Source: Aquabacterium sp.
GTDB taxonomy: Bacteria; Pseudomonadota; Gammaproteobacteria; Burkholderiales; Burkholderiaceae_C
Assembly (NCBI GenBank): GCA_030654395.1
Contig: JAURXM010000051.1
Location: 1-50,528, forward strand
Direction: 5' to 3'
Length of the DNA: 50,528 bases
Below, piece by piece: positions 35,443 through 44,986 of the stretch (positions are counted from its first letter, which is position 1; every line of letters begins with the position of its first letter). The translations under genes and the position numbers were made by a program. A model generated the notes under the pieces. The model did no database searches and was not told where the DNA came from. It saw only the letters and a list, made by a program, of their open reading frames with translations.

Positions 35443-36429
35443 ATGCCCACCACTCAATCTCCGATCGTTGGCCTGCTCAGCCGACTTAATTCGGTGGGCA
35501 TCCCTTCTACATTCGCTAGGAAGATGCTTCCTGTATGGTGGGAAGATGAAATTGCATCCGATCCTGCTGGGCTTCAACAAGCCCAGTTGTACTTGGCACG
35601 CGCCTTCAACATAGATCTAAGAAGTCTTGCCTCTCGTCAAGGCAAGCCTGAGTTCAAGGCTAGTCTTCGCAAGTTCAAACTCAGCAAGAACGTCACCGAA
35701 GATATGGTGTCGCTGAGCGCAAACTACGTGACAGGCATTGCTAGGCTCGTTCTGCAGGCTGAGCCTTCTCGGCAGCAATGTCCGGTTCCTGGCGATCCGG
35801 CAACGCTTAGATCTGAGATCCTTGTTGATCATCCGTGCGTATCCCTTCAAGCACTGCTTGCTTGGTGCAACAAATCCGGGATACCTGTCCTGCACATCGA
35901 CAAAGTGCCAGGGCGCAAGATGACTGGCTTGGTGGTCCGCAACGATGGCCGCTTTGCCATCGTCTTAAGCAAAAAGGGCCACCCGGCACTCCTCCTCTTT
36001 CATTTAGCTCACGAGCTTGGTCACATCGCTAGAGGACACTTATCTGCTGACGGTTTCGTGGCCGATGTGAAAATTGATACGACTAATGGCGACGCGGACG
36101 AAAAAGAAGCCGACGCTTATGCTATCCGCCTTTTGAATGGCGCAGAAGTTAGGTATGGCACGAATGGCCCGATGCCAAGCGCCAAGGTACTCTTCAAAGC
36201 AGCAGTAGCAAAAGGTTTGCAGGAGCAGGTAGACCCCGGCCACATCATTGCAAATTTTGGGCACAACCAATCACGTTACGCACAAGCGGCAGAAGCGCTC
36301 AAGCTAATTGACGGTGCGCAACAGGGTGGCGATGTAATCAACGAAGCATTCTTTTCTGCATTGAACCAAGATCGGTTGTCTGACGATCAATTGGACCTGC
36401 TCAAGATTGCAACAAGTTATTCTCGATAA
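35443..36429 (+). CDS. ImmA/IrrE-type metallo-endopeptidase
   Basis: A 328-residue protein with a zinc-protease core: HLAHELGHIARGHLS (HExxH) and a downstream acidic helix DADEKEADAYAIRLL supplying the third ligand (the ExxA pattern of ImmA/IrrE peptidases). The N-terminal 150 residues have no recognised repeat or clear helix-turn-helix. Such peptidases cleave repressors or antitoxins and are common in mobile elements and toxin-antitoxin-like modules. The start is uncertain: ATG 35443 is preferred over a TTG at 35401, and neither has a good ribosome site. A possible promoter -10 (TATAAG) lies near 35368. The PIN-like gene follows after 14 bp. Confidence 0.75.
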   Translation: MPTTQSPIVGLLSRLNSVGIPSTFARKMLPVWWEDEIASDPAGLQQAQLYLARAFNIDLRSLASRQGKPEFKASLRKFKLSKNVTEDMVSLSANYVTGIARLVLQAEPSRQQCPVPGDPATLRSEILVDHPCVSLQALLAWCNKSGIPVLHIDKVPGRKMTGLVVRNDGRFAIVLSKKGHPALLLFHLAHELGHIARGHLSADGFVADVKIDTTNGDADEKEADAYAIRLLNGAEVRYGTNGPMPSAKVLFKAAVAKGLQEQVDPGHIIANFGHNQSRYAQAAEALKLIDGAQQGGDVINEAFFSALNQDRLSDDQLDLLKIATSYSR

Positions 36430-36443
36430 GGTCCACCCGCCTG

Positions 36444-37064
36444 ATGATCATCTTGTCGGACACGGACATAGTTCACAAGCTTGCTTGCTGTGAACTGCTT
36501 CTTGAGTTCCTGCAGTATTTAAAGTGCCCTCCAAACGAGGTTTGGGTTCTCCCCGCACTTGAAGCGATGTTGAAGCGCAAACTAAAAGGCTCTGCTTCGG
36601 CCCTTCTGAATGTAGATCAATTCATGAGGAAGGTGAAAAAGATACCAGCAGCGAATGTAGCTACGCTTGAGCGGTTCCCCACATTGGATGTCGGGGAGCA
36701 GCAGTTGCTTGCGATATTGTGCGATCACAGCAAAGTACAGAAGTTAGTAACTGGCGATAAGCGCGCACTTGACTCCATTGCGGCCCTTACATTTGGTGAT
36801 CAGCAATTAAAAGACAGGCTCGATGAAACATCCATATTCTGTTTCGAAGCCATCATGCTGGGACTACTTGAAAAGCGTGGATTCAGCGTTATGCAAGCGC
36901 GTATCCACAATAAGTGGGCAAACATACCAGGCCAAAAGGTAGATGGCGTCATTGAAGTCGCCTTCCCACCGAGTGGGACAGAAGAACACGCGAAGAAGAC
37001 TCTCCGCTCAGCTGTAAACCACCTGAAGGTGAGATTGCCACCACTTCCAATCGCAATCGACTAG
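36444..37064 (+). CDS. PIN-domain-like protein
   Basis: A 206-residue protein with the spaced acidic residues of a PIN nuclease: Asp in ILSDTDIVHKL at the N-terminus, DVGEQQLLAIL in the middle and LVTGDKRALDSI further on. PIN nucleases cleave RNA and are often toxins. The C-terminal 70 residues carry no recognised motif. It is 14 bp downstream of the ImmA/IrrE-type peptidase gene and surely co-transcribed. A peptidase-PIN module resembling a toxin-antitoxin or stress-response unit is inferred. The fold assignment rests on motif spacing and is moderate. Confidence 0.6.
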   Translation: MIILSDTDIVHKLACCELLLEFLQYLKCPPNEVWVLPALEAMLKRKLKGSASALLNVDQFMRKVKKIPAANVATLERFPTLDVGEQQLLAILCDHSKVQKLVTGDKRALDSIAALTFGDQQLKDRLDETSIFCFEAIMLGLLEKRGFSVMQARIHNKWANIPGQKVDGVIEVAFPPSGTEEHAKKTLRSAVNHLKVRLPPLPIAID

Positions 37065-37074
37065 TTTCGGTACT

Positions 37075-37430
37075 TCAAAAGCGATAGTCAATCGCCTCAA
37101 GGCCAGACGCCCAAGTGTGCATCGAGGCGATGGCCGAGAAGGCCGCAATCATTCGTTTGCGCATTTGCTGTGCATGATCAGTCAAGATCCTTGAATCGTA
37201 GTAGCTTCAGGACGCGATGCATGACCTCAAGGCCACCACTGCTGGACCGAACCATCAGCTCTAGCCGACTGAACTGCTGCGATGACAGCAGTGACTGGGT
37301 CAGACGACTCCATCCGCCGGAGAACTGTCCGGGCCCATGCCAACAAGAGGCGACAGGACGCCGGATCCATCGACAGCGCGCGCTTGGCCACCTCATTCAA
37401 CAGACCAATCTCAACCAGTCGGCCTATTGT
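37075..37430 (-). pseudogene. Coding-like remnants at the right end of the islet
   Basis: Two short minus-strand frames look like protein. One ends at 37227 and includes EIGLLNEVAKRALSMDPASC and ARTVLRRMESSDPVTAVIAA; it has no ATG before the conserved-looking part (a TTG at 37400 could start 57 residues). The other ends at 37075 and includes MIAAFSAIASMHTWASGLEA. They lie where an integrase gene would be expected beside the tRNA, but I cannot match either to integrase. They may be parts of one broken gene or small genes. Confidence 0.3.
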
Positions 37431-37450
37431 GGGGATCTTTGTGGGGATTT
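37427..37450. repeat. Tandem 12-bp repeat TTGTGGGGATCT/TTGTGGGGATTT
   Basis: Two adjacent 12-mers identical at 11 positions, each containing TGTGGGGA. The same octamer occurs at 31908-31915, three bases inside the left attachment repeat. Paired G-rich repeats near both ends of a tRNA-inserted element fit integrase arm-binding sites; this role is inferred. Confidence 0.45.
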
Positions 37451-37472
37451 AATTTCCCGTCGCCAAGAAAAC

Positions 37473-37504
37473 AAAAAAAACCCAAGTGAAATCAATCACT
37501 TGGG
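37473..37504 (-). terminator. Rho-independent terminator of tRNA-Ser (islet-borne)
   Basis: A 9-bp stem (CCCAAGTGA/TCACTTGGG, loop on the minus strand TTGATT) is followed on the minus strand by eight T residues and then GTTTTC. It lies 10 bp past the CCA end of the tRNA gene and inside the islet border, so it was brought by the islet. Confidence 0.85.
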
Positions 37505-37511
37505 ATTTATG

Positions 37512-37601
<90 letters not shown>

Positions 37602-37654
37602 TGAAACTGGTGCGCTTGTGACCTACAGCGTAGCCCGCTATTGTAGCAGCGGTT

Positions 37655-38986
<1,332 letters not shown>

Positions 38987-39964
38987 TTACTGTGTGCCGC
39001 GCTCAGTCGGCAGCGGACGATCCAAGCCTGTGCCGCCCAAGCCCTTGGGCAGGGGGAAGCGCACGTGCTCCTCCACACCTTGCAAGCGCCGCACGGACAC
39101 CGCGCCCAAGGCCCGCAGCCGTGATATCACCTGCTGCACCAGCACATCGGGCGCCGATGCGCCTGCGGTCAAGCCCACACTGGGGCGACCGTCGAACCAA
39201 GCCTCTTGCAGATCCTCAGGACAATCGACCATGTACGACGGCGTGCCCAAACGCTCGGCCAACTCACGCAAACGGTTGCTGTTGGAGCTGGTGGGGCTGC
39301 CCACCACGATGACCACATCCACCTGCGGCGCCATGATCTTGACGGCGTCTTGCCTGTTTTGGGTGGCGTAGCAAATGTCTTGCTGTTTGGGCTCACGCAC
39401 CAACGGGAATCGTTTTTTGATGGCCACCAAAATGGCTGCCGCGTCATCCACTGACAAGGTGGTTTGCGTGACCACAGCCAACTTATCGGGCGTGGTGACC
39501 TGCACACTCAGCACATCAGCCTCGTCTTCAACCAGATAGATGCCGCCAGACAACTGGCCCATGGTGCCCTCGACCTCGGGGTGGCCTTTGTGCCCGATCA
39601 TCAAAAACTCATAGCCTTCGCGGCGCAACTTGGCCACCTCAACGTGCACCTTGGTCACCAAAGGGCAGGTGGCGTCAAACACCTGGAACCCGCGTTCATC
39701 GGCCTCGCGGCGTACCTCTTGGCTGACGCCGTGGGCGCTGAAGATCAGCGTGGCGCCCACAGGCACATCGGCCAAGTCCTCAATGAAAATCGCTCCCTTG
39801 GACTTGAGGTCGTTGACCACGTAGGTGTTGTGTACGATTTCGTGGCGCACATAGATCGGCGAGCCAAACTGCGTCAACGCACGTTCGACGATCTCAATGG
39901 CGCGGTCCACGCCAGCACAAAAACCTCGCGGTTCGGCCAGCAGCACATCTTGAACTTCACTCAT
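38987..39964 (-). CDS. ispH: 4-hydroxy-3-methylbut-2-enyl diphosphate reductase
   Basis: A 325-residue iron-sulphur enzyme of the MEP isoprenoid pathway, making IPP and DMAPP. Cluster-binding cysteines are seen in [23 protein letters not shown] and in the later segment [24 protein letters not shown] and LTAGASAPD complete the family motifs. ATG 39964 is preferred (AGG seven bases upstream); a TTG at 39988 would overlap fkpB. The pairing with fkpB is a classic proteobacterial arrangement. Confidence 0.97.
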   Translation of the reverse strand: MSEVQDVLLAEPRGFCAGVDRAIEIVERALTQFGSPIYVRHEIVHNTYVVNDLKSKGAIFIEDLADVPVGATLIFSAHGVSQEVRREADERGFQVFDATCPLVTKVHVEVAKLRREGYEFLMIGHKGHPEVEGTMGQLSGGIYLVEDEADVLSVQVTTPDKLAVVTQTTLSVDDAAAILVAIKKRFPLVREPKQQDICYATQNRQDAVKIMAPQVDVVIVVGSPTSSNSNRLRELAERLGTPSYMVDCPEDLQEAWFDGRPSVGLTAGASAPDVLVQQVISRLRALGAVSVRRLQGVEEHVRFPLPKGLGGTGLDRPLPTERGTQ

Positions 39965-39984
39965 GGCGGGGCCTGCTCTCTTTA

Positions 39985-40443
39985 TCAAAGCACACCGATC
40001 AACTGAACCTCGAAGGTAACAGGCTGACCGGCTAAGGGGTGATTGAAGTCAAACAAGGCCCAATCGCCTTCGGCGTTCATTTCTTGCACCGCACCAGCAA
40101 AGCCGCCACGGCCGTCCGGTGTCGGGAACTGCACGACGTCGCCCACCTGCCAAGTTTCATCTGGGTCACCCAGTTTACGCAACAGTGACAAAGCCACTTT
40201 TTGGATCATCTCTGGGTTGCGGGGGCCAAAAGCCTCGCCGGGCGCCATGGCCAGCGTCGTCCGCGTACCCTCTGCCAAGCCCAGCAAACGGGCCTCCAGC
40301 GAAGGCGACAGCTCCCCTGATCCCAAAGACAAGGTCGCAGGCTTGTCATTGAATGTGTTGACCAAGTCAGCACCATCTGGGCCAGACAAGCGGTAGTGCA
40401 GCGTCAAAAAAGAGCCTGGAACGACAAGAGGAGCAGTGGTCAT
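39985..40443 (-). CDS. fkpB: FKBP-type peptidyl-prolyl isomerase (SlpA-like)
   Basis: A 152-residue SlpA/FkpB-type prolyl isomerase. It begins with a strand resembling [15 protein letters not shown] and has [20 protein letters not shown] and [16 protein letters not shown], the C-terminal signature of this subgroup (NHPLAGKxLxF). It probably assists cytoplasmic protein folding. ATG 40443 begins the domain; the open frame continues to 40530 across the divergent promoter region with radC. Confidence 0.93.
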   Translation of the reverse strand: MTTAPLVVPGSFLTLHYRLSGPDGADLVNTFNDKPATLSLGSGELSPSLEARLLGLAEGTRTTLAMAPGEAFGPRNPEMIQKVALSLLRKLGDPDETWQVGDVVQFPTPDGRGGFAGAVQEMNAEGDWALFDFNHPLAGQPVTFEVQLIGVL

Positions 40444-40453
40444 GGAGTGACAC

Positions 40454-40474
40454 CCCCCCTTCAGAAGGATGGGG
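40454..40474. promoter_or_regulatory. C/G hairpin in the fkpB-radC intergenic region
   Basis: CCTT/AAGG with a 3-base loop, extended by CCCC/GGGG across a 2-base bulge. It lies just upstream of fkpB on the minus strand, in the 91-bp region between divergent fkpB and radC where promoters must lie. It resembles the hairpins at 24605 and 33637. Confidence 0.35.
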
Positions 40475-40534
40475 TTATGAAAGCAGGGAAACGACAATTT
40501 TAGTTTTGAGAATCGCTTTGCGGCGAACAATCAC

Positions 40535-41203
40535 ATGAAAGACTTGCCTGCCGCCATGCGACCGCGGGAAAAACTGCTCTCGCTGGGGCCCGCCGCACTG
40601 GCAGATGCCGAGTTGCTGGCCTTGATTTTACGCACGGGCATCAAAGGCCTAGGGGTGTTGCAAATGGCCGAAAAGGTGCTGTCTGACCTCGGGGGGCTGA
40701 GTGGCCTGCTGCGTGCCCAGCCCGCCCAATTGACCAGAGTCAAGGGCCTAGGGCCTGCCAAACGGGCCGAGTTGATGGCGGTGATGGAAATGGCGCGCCG
40801 CAGTCTGGTCGGTGACATGACGATGCAAGCGCTGCTGAACTCGCCGCAGATGGTCAAAGATTACCTGCAAATGCGACTGGGCTCACTGCCCCACGAGGTG
40901 TTTGCCGTGCTGTTTCTGGACGCACAACACAAATTGATTGCCTGCGAGGAGTTATTCCGCGGCACCCTGACGCAAACGAGTGTCTACCCGCGCGAGGTCA
41001 TCAAACGCACGCTTGAGCTGAACGCGGCCAGCGTGATCTTGGCGCACAACCACCCATCTGGCTTATTAGAGCCATCGCGCGCCGATGAGCTGTTGACGCA
41101 AACACTCAAAAGCAGTCTTCAACTGGTGGACGTGCGGGTGCTGGACCACTTGGTGGTCAGCCGGTATGGCGCCCTGTCGTTCGCGGAGCGTGGCCTCCTG
41201 TAG
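40535..41203 (+). CDS. radC: RadC family JAB-domain protein
   Basis: A 222-residue RadC. It begins with a helix-hairpin-helix-like region ([20 protein letters not shown], then [20 protein letters not shown]). The JAMM metalloprotease-like core has [19 protein letters not shown], followed by [18 protein letters not shown]. Despite the name, a role in DNA repair is not established. Length is standard. It diverges from fkpB, and the Smr gene follows on the same strand. Confidence 0.95.
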   Translation: MKDLPAAMRPREKLLSLGPAALADAELLALILRTGIKGLGVLQMAEKVLSDLGGLSGLLRAQPAQLTRVKGLGPAKRAELMAVMEMARRSLVGDMTMQALLNSPQMVKDYLQMRLGSLPHEVFAVLFLDAQHKLIACEELFRGTLTQTSVYPREVIKRTLELNAASVILAHNHPSGLLEPSRADELLTQTLKSSLQLVDVRVLDHLVVSRYGALSFAERGLL

Positions 41204-41255
41204 CGCAAGACACGGTGAACGGCATCAGCTGCTTATTGAGGTAGGCTTGCCACCT

Positions 41256-41969
41256 GTGAGCAAAGCCAATAAGCCCCCCGCCAACACCACCCTGCGCGAC
41301 TTTGCAGACCTCAAGCGCGCGCTGGGCAAGGCCGCCAAAGAGGCGGCTGCGAGCGTTGAGAAAGAAAAAGCCGCGAGGGCACACCGCGCCATCACCCAAA
41401 AAAGCCAAGAAGCCGACAGCGCCTTATTCAAACGCACCGTTGGCCGGGTTCACGCCTTGCCCGACATCACGCACGCCCACACCAACGCCCAAGTGCGCCC
41501 AATCGCCTCACGTGCAACGGTGCTGCGCAGCCAAGTTGAGCCGCAAGCCCCCCCGTGTGAGGCCTTGTCGGACGAATTTGATGTCGATGCCCTGCTAGAG
41601 ACCGACGAGACGCTGTCATGGCGCAGCCCGGAGCTGGGCATCGACGTGGTTCGCAAGCTACGCCGAGGTGTCTGGGCGGCGCAAGGCGTGCTCGATCTTC
41701 ACGGCTTGCGGGTGGACGAAGCCCGCGAACGTGTCAGCCGCTCCTTGCTTGAGGCTCAACTCAAGGGCTGGCGCTGTTTGCGCGTCGTGCACGGCAAAGG
41801 GCTGAGCTCCCCCGGCAAACAGCCGGTACTTCAGGACAAGGTTCGAAGCTGGTTGGTGCAAAGTGAGCGTGTGCTTGCTTTTGTGCAAGCACGGGTCGAA
41901 GACGGTGGCGTGGGCGCCTTGGTTGTGCTGATCAAGGCGGGCAAACACCCCCCAATCGAGCCCCACTGA
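41256..41969 (+). CDS. Smr domain-containing protein
   Basis: A protein of about 237 residues. The N-terminal half is charged and helical (LRDFADLKRALGKAAKEAAA, then KEKAARAHRAITQKSQE). The C-terminal half is an Smr domain: LDLHGLRVDEARERVSRSLL, then VVHGKGLSSPGKQPVLQDKV and GGVGALVVLIK. Smr domains nick or bind nucleic acids; bacterial standalone forms (YdaL/SmrA type) have nuclease activity. The start is uncertain: GTG 41256 removes an N-terminal extension that overlaps radC, but no good ribosome site decides the matter. Confidence 0.85.
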   Translation: MSKANKPPANTTLRDFADLKRALGKAAKEAAASVEKEKAARAHRAITQKSQEADSALFKRTVGRVHALPDITHAHTNAQVRPIASRATVLRSQVEPQAPPCEALSDEFDVDALLETDETLSWRSPELGIDVVRKLRRGVWAAQGVLDLHGLRVDEARERVSRSLLEAQLKGWRCLRVVHGKGLSSPGKQPVLQDKVRSWLVQSERVLAFVQARVEDGGVGALVVLIKAGKHPPIEPH

Positions 41970-42060
41970 ATAAGTGGCTTTTCTGTGCAAGACTTCACAT
42001 ATAAACTACGTCACACCGTTGCCGTCAACAGCATCGACATCAACACCGAATCGAGTCCCC

Positions 42061-42765
42061 ATGAACACACGCATTCTGAACCGCTTAGCCTGCCTCGTGA
42101 GCCTTTGTACATTGAGCTTGGCCTCATCCTTGGCGCAAGCAGGCACGTATGAAGAACTGCGGTTTTACACCCCGGGCAGCGACATCCCCACACGCGTTGG
42201 CACGCCAGAAGATGGCCCCACCCTCTGCACAGAACCTAGCCATGTGGGTAATGTGTGCGCCGCCGGTCTGTTGTTTGACTCCGTCACAGCGGGCACGGTC
42301 ACTACGTACGCTGGCTCCAACGTCTCATTTGACGCCTTGAGCTACCAAAACCTGACACCGGCCTTCTCTGGTTTGGGCGTCGCCACGGTGAATGCCCAAG
42401 GCTTGGTCAGCAGTGACACCAGCGTGGACAACGGCGAGGACATCACCTTGTTCTTCGCCAATCAGGTAGAGATCGTCGGCTTCCAGTTCTTCGACATCAA
42501 CCACCAAGCGTTCGCACCAGCATCAGGGGCCACCATCAAATTGGTCGTGGATGAGCGCACATACACCTTGCCCGCTGACAACAGCTCAATGCTGTCGTTC
42601 AAAGGCAAAGAGTTCACGCTGTTTGGTGGTGTCAACTCCTACTATTTGGCCGCCGTCCGGATTGCAGCCATCCCTGAGCCTACTACGTGGGCCCTGATGG
42701 GCTTGGGCTTACTGGGATTGGGTCTGGCACGCAAACGTGCTGGAAATCAGGCCACGCAGGCTTAA
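42061..42765 (+). CDS. PEP-CTERM sorting domain protein
   Basis: A 234-residue exported protein. A signal peptide (LASSLAQAG, cleavage near residue 24) precedes a beta-rich domain without recognised family. The C-terminus is a PEP-CTERM signal: AIPEPTTWALMGLGLLGLGL followed by ARKRAG, that is, the PEP motif, a membrane helix and a basic tail. Such tails are cut by exosortases, so the protein is a candidate substrate of the XrtB at 10893-11810, or of another exosortase elsewhere. Its stop codon overlaps that of the convergent globin gene by 3 bp (42763-42765 against 42762-42764 shares TTAA). Confidence 0.9.
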   Translation: MNTRILNRLACLVSLCTLSLASSLAQAGTYEELRFYTPGSDIPTRVGTPEDGPTLCTEPSHVGNVCAAGLLFDSVTAGTVTTYAGSNVSFDALSYQNLTPAFSGLGVATVNAQGLVSSDTSVDNGEDITLFFANQVEIVGFQFFDINHQAFAPASGATIKLVVDERTYTLPADNSSMLSFKGKEFTLFGGVNSYYLAAVRIAAIPEPTTWALMGLGLLGLGLARKRAGNQATQA

Positions 42766-43193
42766 ACGCCTTTGTTGCGCATCCAGTCAGCCGTTTGAAA
42801 GAACGCCTGCTGTAGCCGTTCAGCCAAGGCCGGATCAACCGACAATTCGGCCATGGCCTGCGCCATGCAAGCCAGCCATTGATCGCGCTCTTTGATGCCG
42901 ATCTCAAATGGCAAATGGCGTGCACGCAGGCGCGGGTGCCCAAAGCGCTCGATGTACAAATTGGGCCCACCCATCCAGCCACTGAGAAACCAGTAGAGCT
43001 TGTCACGGGCATCGCTCAGTGAGCTGCCATGGGCATGGCGCAAATCTGGGTACGCAGGGTCCAAATCCATCAAATCGTAGAAACGATCAACCAGCGCACG
43101 CAAGGGCGCATCACCACCGATCAATTCGTACACGGTGGTGGCGCTGCCCTGCTCGTCGTCTTGCGGATCAGACTGGCTCACGCGCGCGTTCAC
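42762..43193 (-). CDS. Group II truncated haemoglobin
   Basis: A 143-residue 2/2 globin. The proximal His93 is in RARHLPFEIG, the Tyr39 of the B helix in RFYDLMD, and the group II tryptophan (G8) in RDQWLACM. LYWFLSGWMGGPNLYIERFG is highly typical of the group. These proteins bind O2 or NO, or handle peroxides. The start is GTG 43193, overlapping the FleN-like stop as GTGA; the longer frame to 43247 lies inside that gene. It is the last gene of a three-gene coupled operon with the FleN-like ATPase and a diguanylate cyclase. Confidence 0.9.
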   Translation of the reverse strand: MNARVSQSDPQDDEQGSATTVYELIGGDAPLRALVDRFYDLMDLDPAYPDLRHAHGSSLSDARDKLYWFLSGWMGGPNLYIERFGHPRLRARHLPFEIGIKERDQWLACMAQAMAELSVDPALAERLQQAFFQTADWMRNKGV

Positions 43194-44002
43194 GTGCGCG
43201 CCAATAATTTGGTCGCCACCTGGACGACACCTTGTGAGGCGGCACATCCGGGGTGCAACTCCAGCACCAATTGGCGCCGTTGCACGGCCTCACGGACGCT
43301 GTTGTCGTGAGGGATATCGCCCAAATAGCTCAATTTAGGCGCAACACCAGAGGCGCACTGCACAAAGCGCTCAACCACGTTTTGCAGCTGATTGCAGATG
43401 CTGCGGCCGTCGCCTTGCCTAGCGACTTGGTTGACCACCAAATGCAAATGCTCACGGCCTTGCTGCGTGGCCAGCACCTTGATGGTGGCGTAGGCATCTG
43501 TCATGGACGTGGGCTCAGGTGTCGCCAGCACAATCACTTCTTGCGCCATGGACACGGCATAGAGCACGACATCGGAGATGCCTGCCCCTGTGTCAATCAG
43601 GATCGCATCAAACCGGGGTTTGACGGCCTCGAAAATGGTCAGCAGCTGATCGCGAACCTCAGGAGTCAATCGTGAGTACTCGACCAAGCCAGAGCCCGCA
43701 AGCAAGACAGAGAACCCGCCGGGAGCCGGCAAAATGGCCTCCTCCAGCTGGGCCTTGCCTGTAAACACGTCGTGCAAGGTGATCTTGGGATAAAGGTTCA
43801 GCACCACATCCAAGTTGGCCAAACCCAAGTCGGCGTCAAGCACAAGGACTTTGAGCCCCTGTCGCGCAAGGGCTGCGGCCAAGTTGGCGCTGAAAAAGGT
43901 TTTGCCTACCCCGCCTTTGCCGCTGGTGATCGCCACCGTGCGGGCAAGCCGGGCTGAGACAGGAGGAGTGGTTGTTTCGGGAGCAGACATGGACGCCATC
44001 AT
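43190..44002 (-). CDS. MinD/ParA-type ATPase, FleN/FlhG-like
   Basis: A 270-residue ATPase with a deviant Walker A SGKGGVGKTFFSANLA, Walker A' LVLDADLGLANLDVVLNL and Walker B ILIDTGAG. The LGLANLDVVLNLYPKITLHD stretch is characteristic of FleN/FlhG proteins that limit flagellar number. The usual neighbour flhF is absent here, but chemotaxis genes lie close by. It starts at ATG 44002 overlapping the stop of the GGDEF gene (ATGA); ATG 43999 is also possible. It overlaps the globin gene at its end. Confidence 0.85.
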   Translation of the reverse strand: MMASMSAPETTTPPVSARLARTVAITSGKGGVGKTFFSANLAAALARQGLKVLVLDADLGLANLDVVLNLYPKITLHDVFTGKAQLEEAILPAPGGFSVLLAGSGLVEYSRLTPEVRDQLLTIFEAVKPRFDAILIDTGAGISDVVLYAVSMAQEVIVLATPEPTSMTDAYATIKVLATQQGREHLHLVVNQVARQGDGRSICNQLQNVVERFVQCASGVAPKLSYLGDIPHDNSVREAVQRRQLVLELHPGCAASQGVVQVATKLLART

Positions 44003-44847
44003 TCCGTGGTTTTCGGCACGGAAGGGTCCGCACCTGAGTCCGAAATTGGGTCAAATTGACCAAAACTGCCAAACAGCATGCCTTTTTCCTCTGCGCTGAC
44101 CACGGTGGTGGTCGCAGGTTCAAGGCAAGTTCGGTTGCGGCCTTCGGCTTTGGCTCGGTAGAGCTGCCTGTCGGCACGCTCCCCCCAAAACAAAGCGGAT
44201 GACCGCACCCACTGCGGCGCAAAAGCGCCGCCGATGCTGACGGTGACCATGAGTTGTTCGCCACCCATGATGGCCACAGACTTGTTGGCGACCTTCTGGC
44301 GAATGCGCTCGGCCACGGTTTCACCAAAAGCAGGCGGGCAATTGGGCAAGATGATGGCGAACTCTTCGCCGCCAACACGTGCGACCAAGTCCATCGGGCG
44401 CACACAGTCTTGCAGGCAGGCGGCAACCGATTTGATGACCTCATCACCGGCAGCATGGCCCCACGTGTCGTTGACTTTCTTGAAGTGGTCGATGTCGGCC
44501 ACCAGCAGCATCGCAGGCTCACCGATGCGGGCGACGCGGTCAACCTCTCGGGCGATAGCGGCTTCAAACTGGCGGCGGTTGGCCAAGCCAGTGAGCGCAT
44601 CACGGCTGGACACATCGCACAGGCCATCAATCACGGCCTGCAACCAAGCCTGCGTATCTGGCACGAGGTTGGCTGGCGGCAACCAACCGGCTTGTGCAAG
44701 CAAATTGAGCGCCATATCAAGGCGCAGCCCCTCATGCGGCGCAACGCCGTCGGTCAAGGCCACACGGGATGGGTCAATCGAATCGATGTTGAAACTCCCC
44801 ACAACACGAGAACTGTCTGTGAGTCTAGCAGCGCCCTGATCTGCCAT
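43999..44847 (-). CDS. Diguanylate cyclase (GGDEF domain)
   Basis: A 282-residue protein. The N-terminal part (about 100 residues) is a short region without recognised sensor. The GGDEF domain begins DALTGLANRRQFEAAI, has ADIDHFKKVNDTWGH, and an intact active site RVGGEEF. A product-inhibition site is present as RPMD five residues upstream, so it should make c-di-GMP and be feedback controlled. ATG 44847 is preferred, but the start is unsure: the frame continues to 45012 and no good ribosome site is seen. It is the first gene of the coupled operon with the FleN-like and globin genes. Confidence 0.88.
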   Translation of the reverse strand: MADQGAARLTDSSRVVGSFNIDSIDPSRVALTDGVAPHEGLRLDMALNLLAQAGWLPPANLVPDTQAWLQAVIDGLCDVSSRDALTGLANRRQFEAAIAREVDRVARIGEPAMLLVADIDHFKKVNDTWGHAAGDEVIKSVAACLQDCVRPMDLVARVGGEEFAIILPNCPPAFGETVAERIRQKVANKSVAIMGGEQLMVTVSIGGAFAPQWVRSSALFWGERADRQLYRAKAEGRNRTCLEPATTTVVSAEEKGMLFGSFGQFDPISDSGADPSVPKTTE

Positions 44848-44986
44848 GTGTGGAGAAAAGGGGAATTCACCCCGGATCTCCTTGCCTTGTTCACCGTCTT
44901 TTCCGGTCACGCTCAAGCTTCTTATCCAAGTTACCGACAACGCAGAACAGGCCATGTTGGCTTGACACTGACTTTTGTGATCTGAA

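Larger units (their letters stand above)
31906..37511. mobile_element. Genomic islet integrated at tRNA-Ser(CGA)
   Basis: About 5.6 kb enclosed by the 19-bp direct repeats at 31887-31905 and 37512-37530. Base composition in the left part is clearly more AT-rich than the flanks. Contents: a pentapeptide-TIR protein and a membrane coiled-coil protein (minus strand), a peptidase-PIN pair (plus strand), and remnants at 35027-35245 and 37075-37430. It supplies a new terminator (37473-37504) to the tRNA while the presumed old one is left outside at 31850-31881. No intact integrase is found, so it is either decayed or moved by an enzyme encoded elsewhere. Confidence 0.75.

Noticed and set aside
31906..37511. 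The islet as a prophage
   Set aside because: No capsid, tail, terminase, lysis or replication gene is present; the size and cargo fit a small island.
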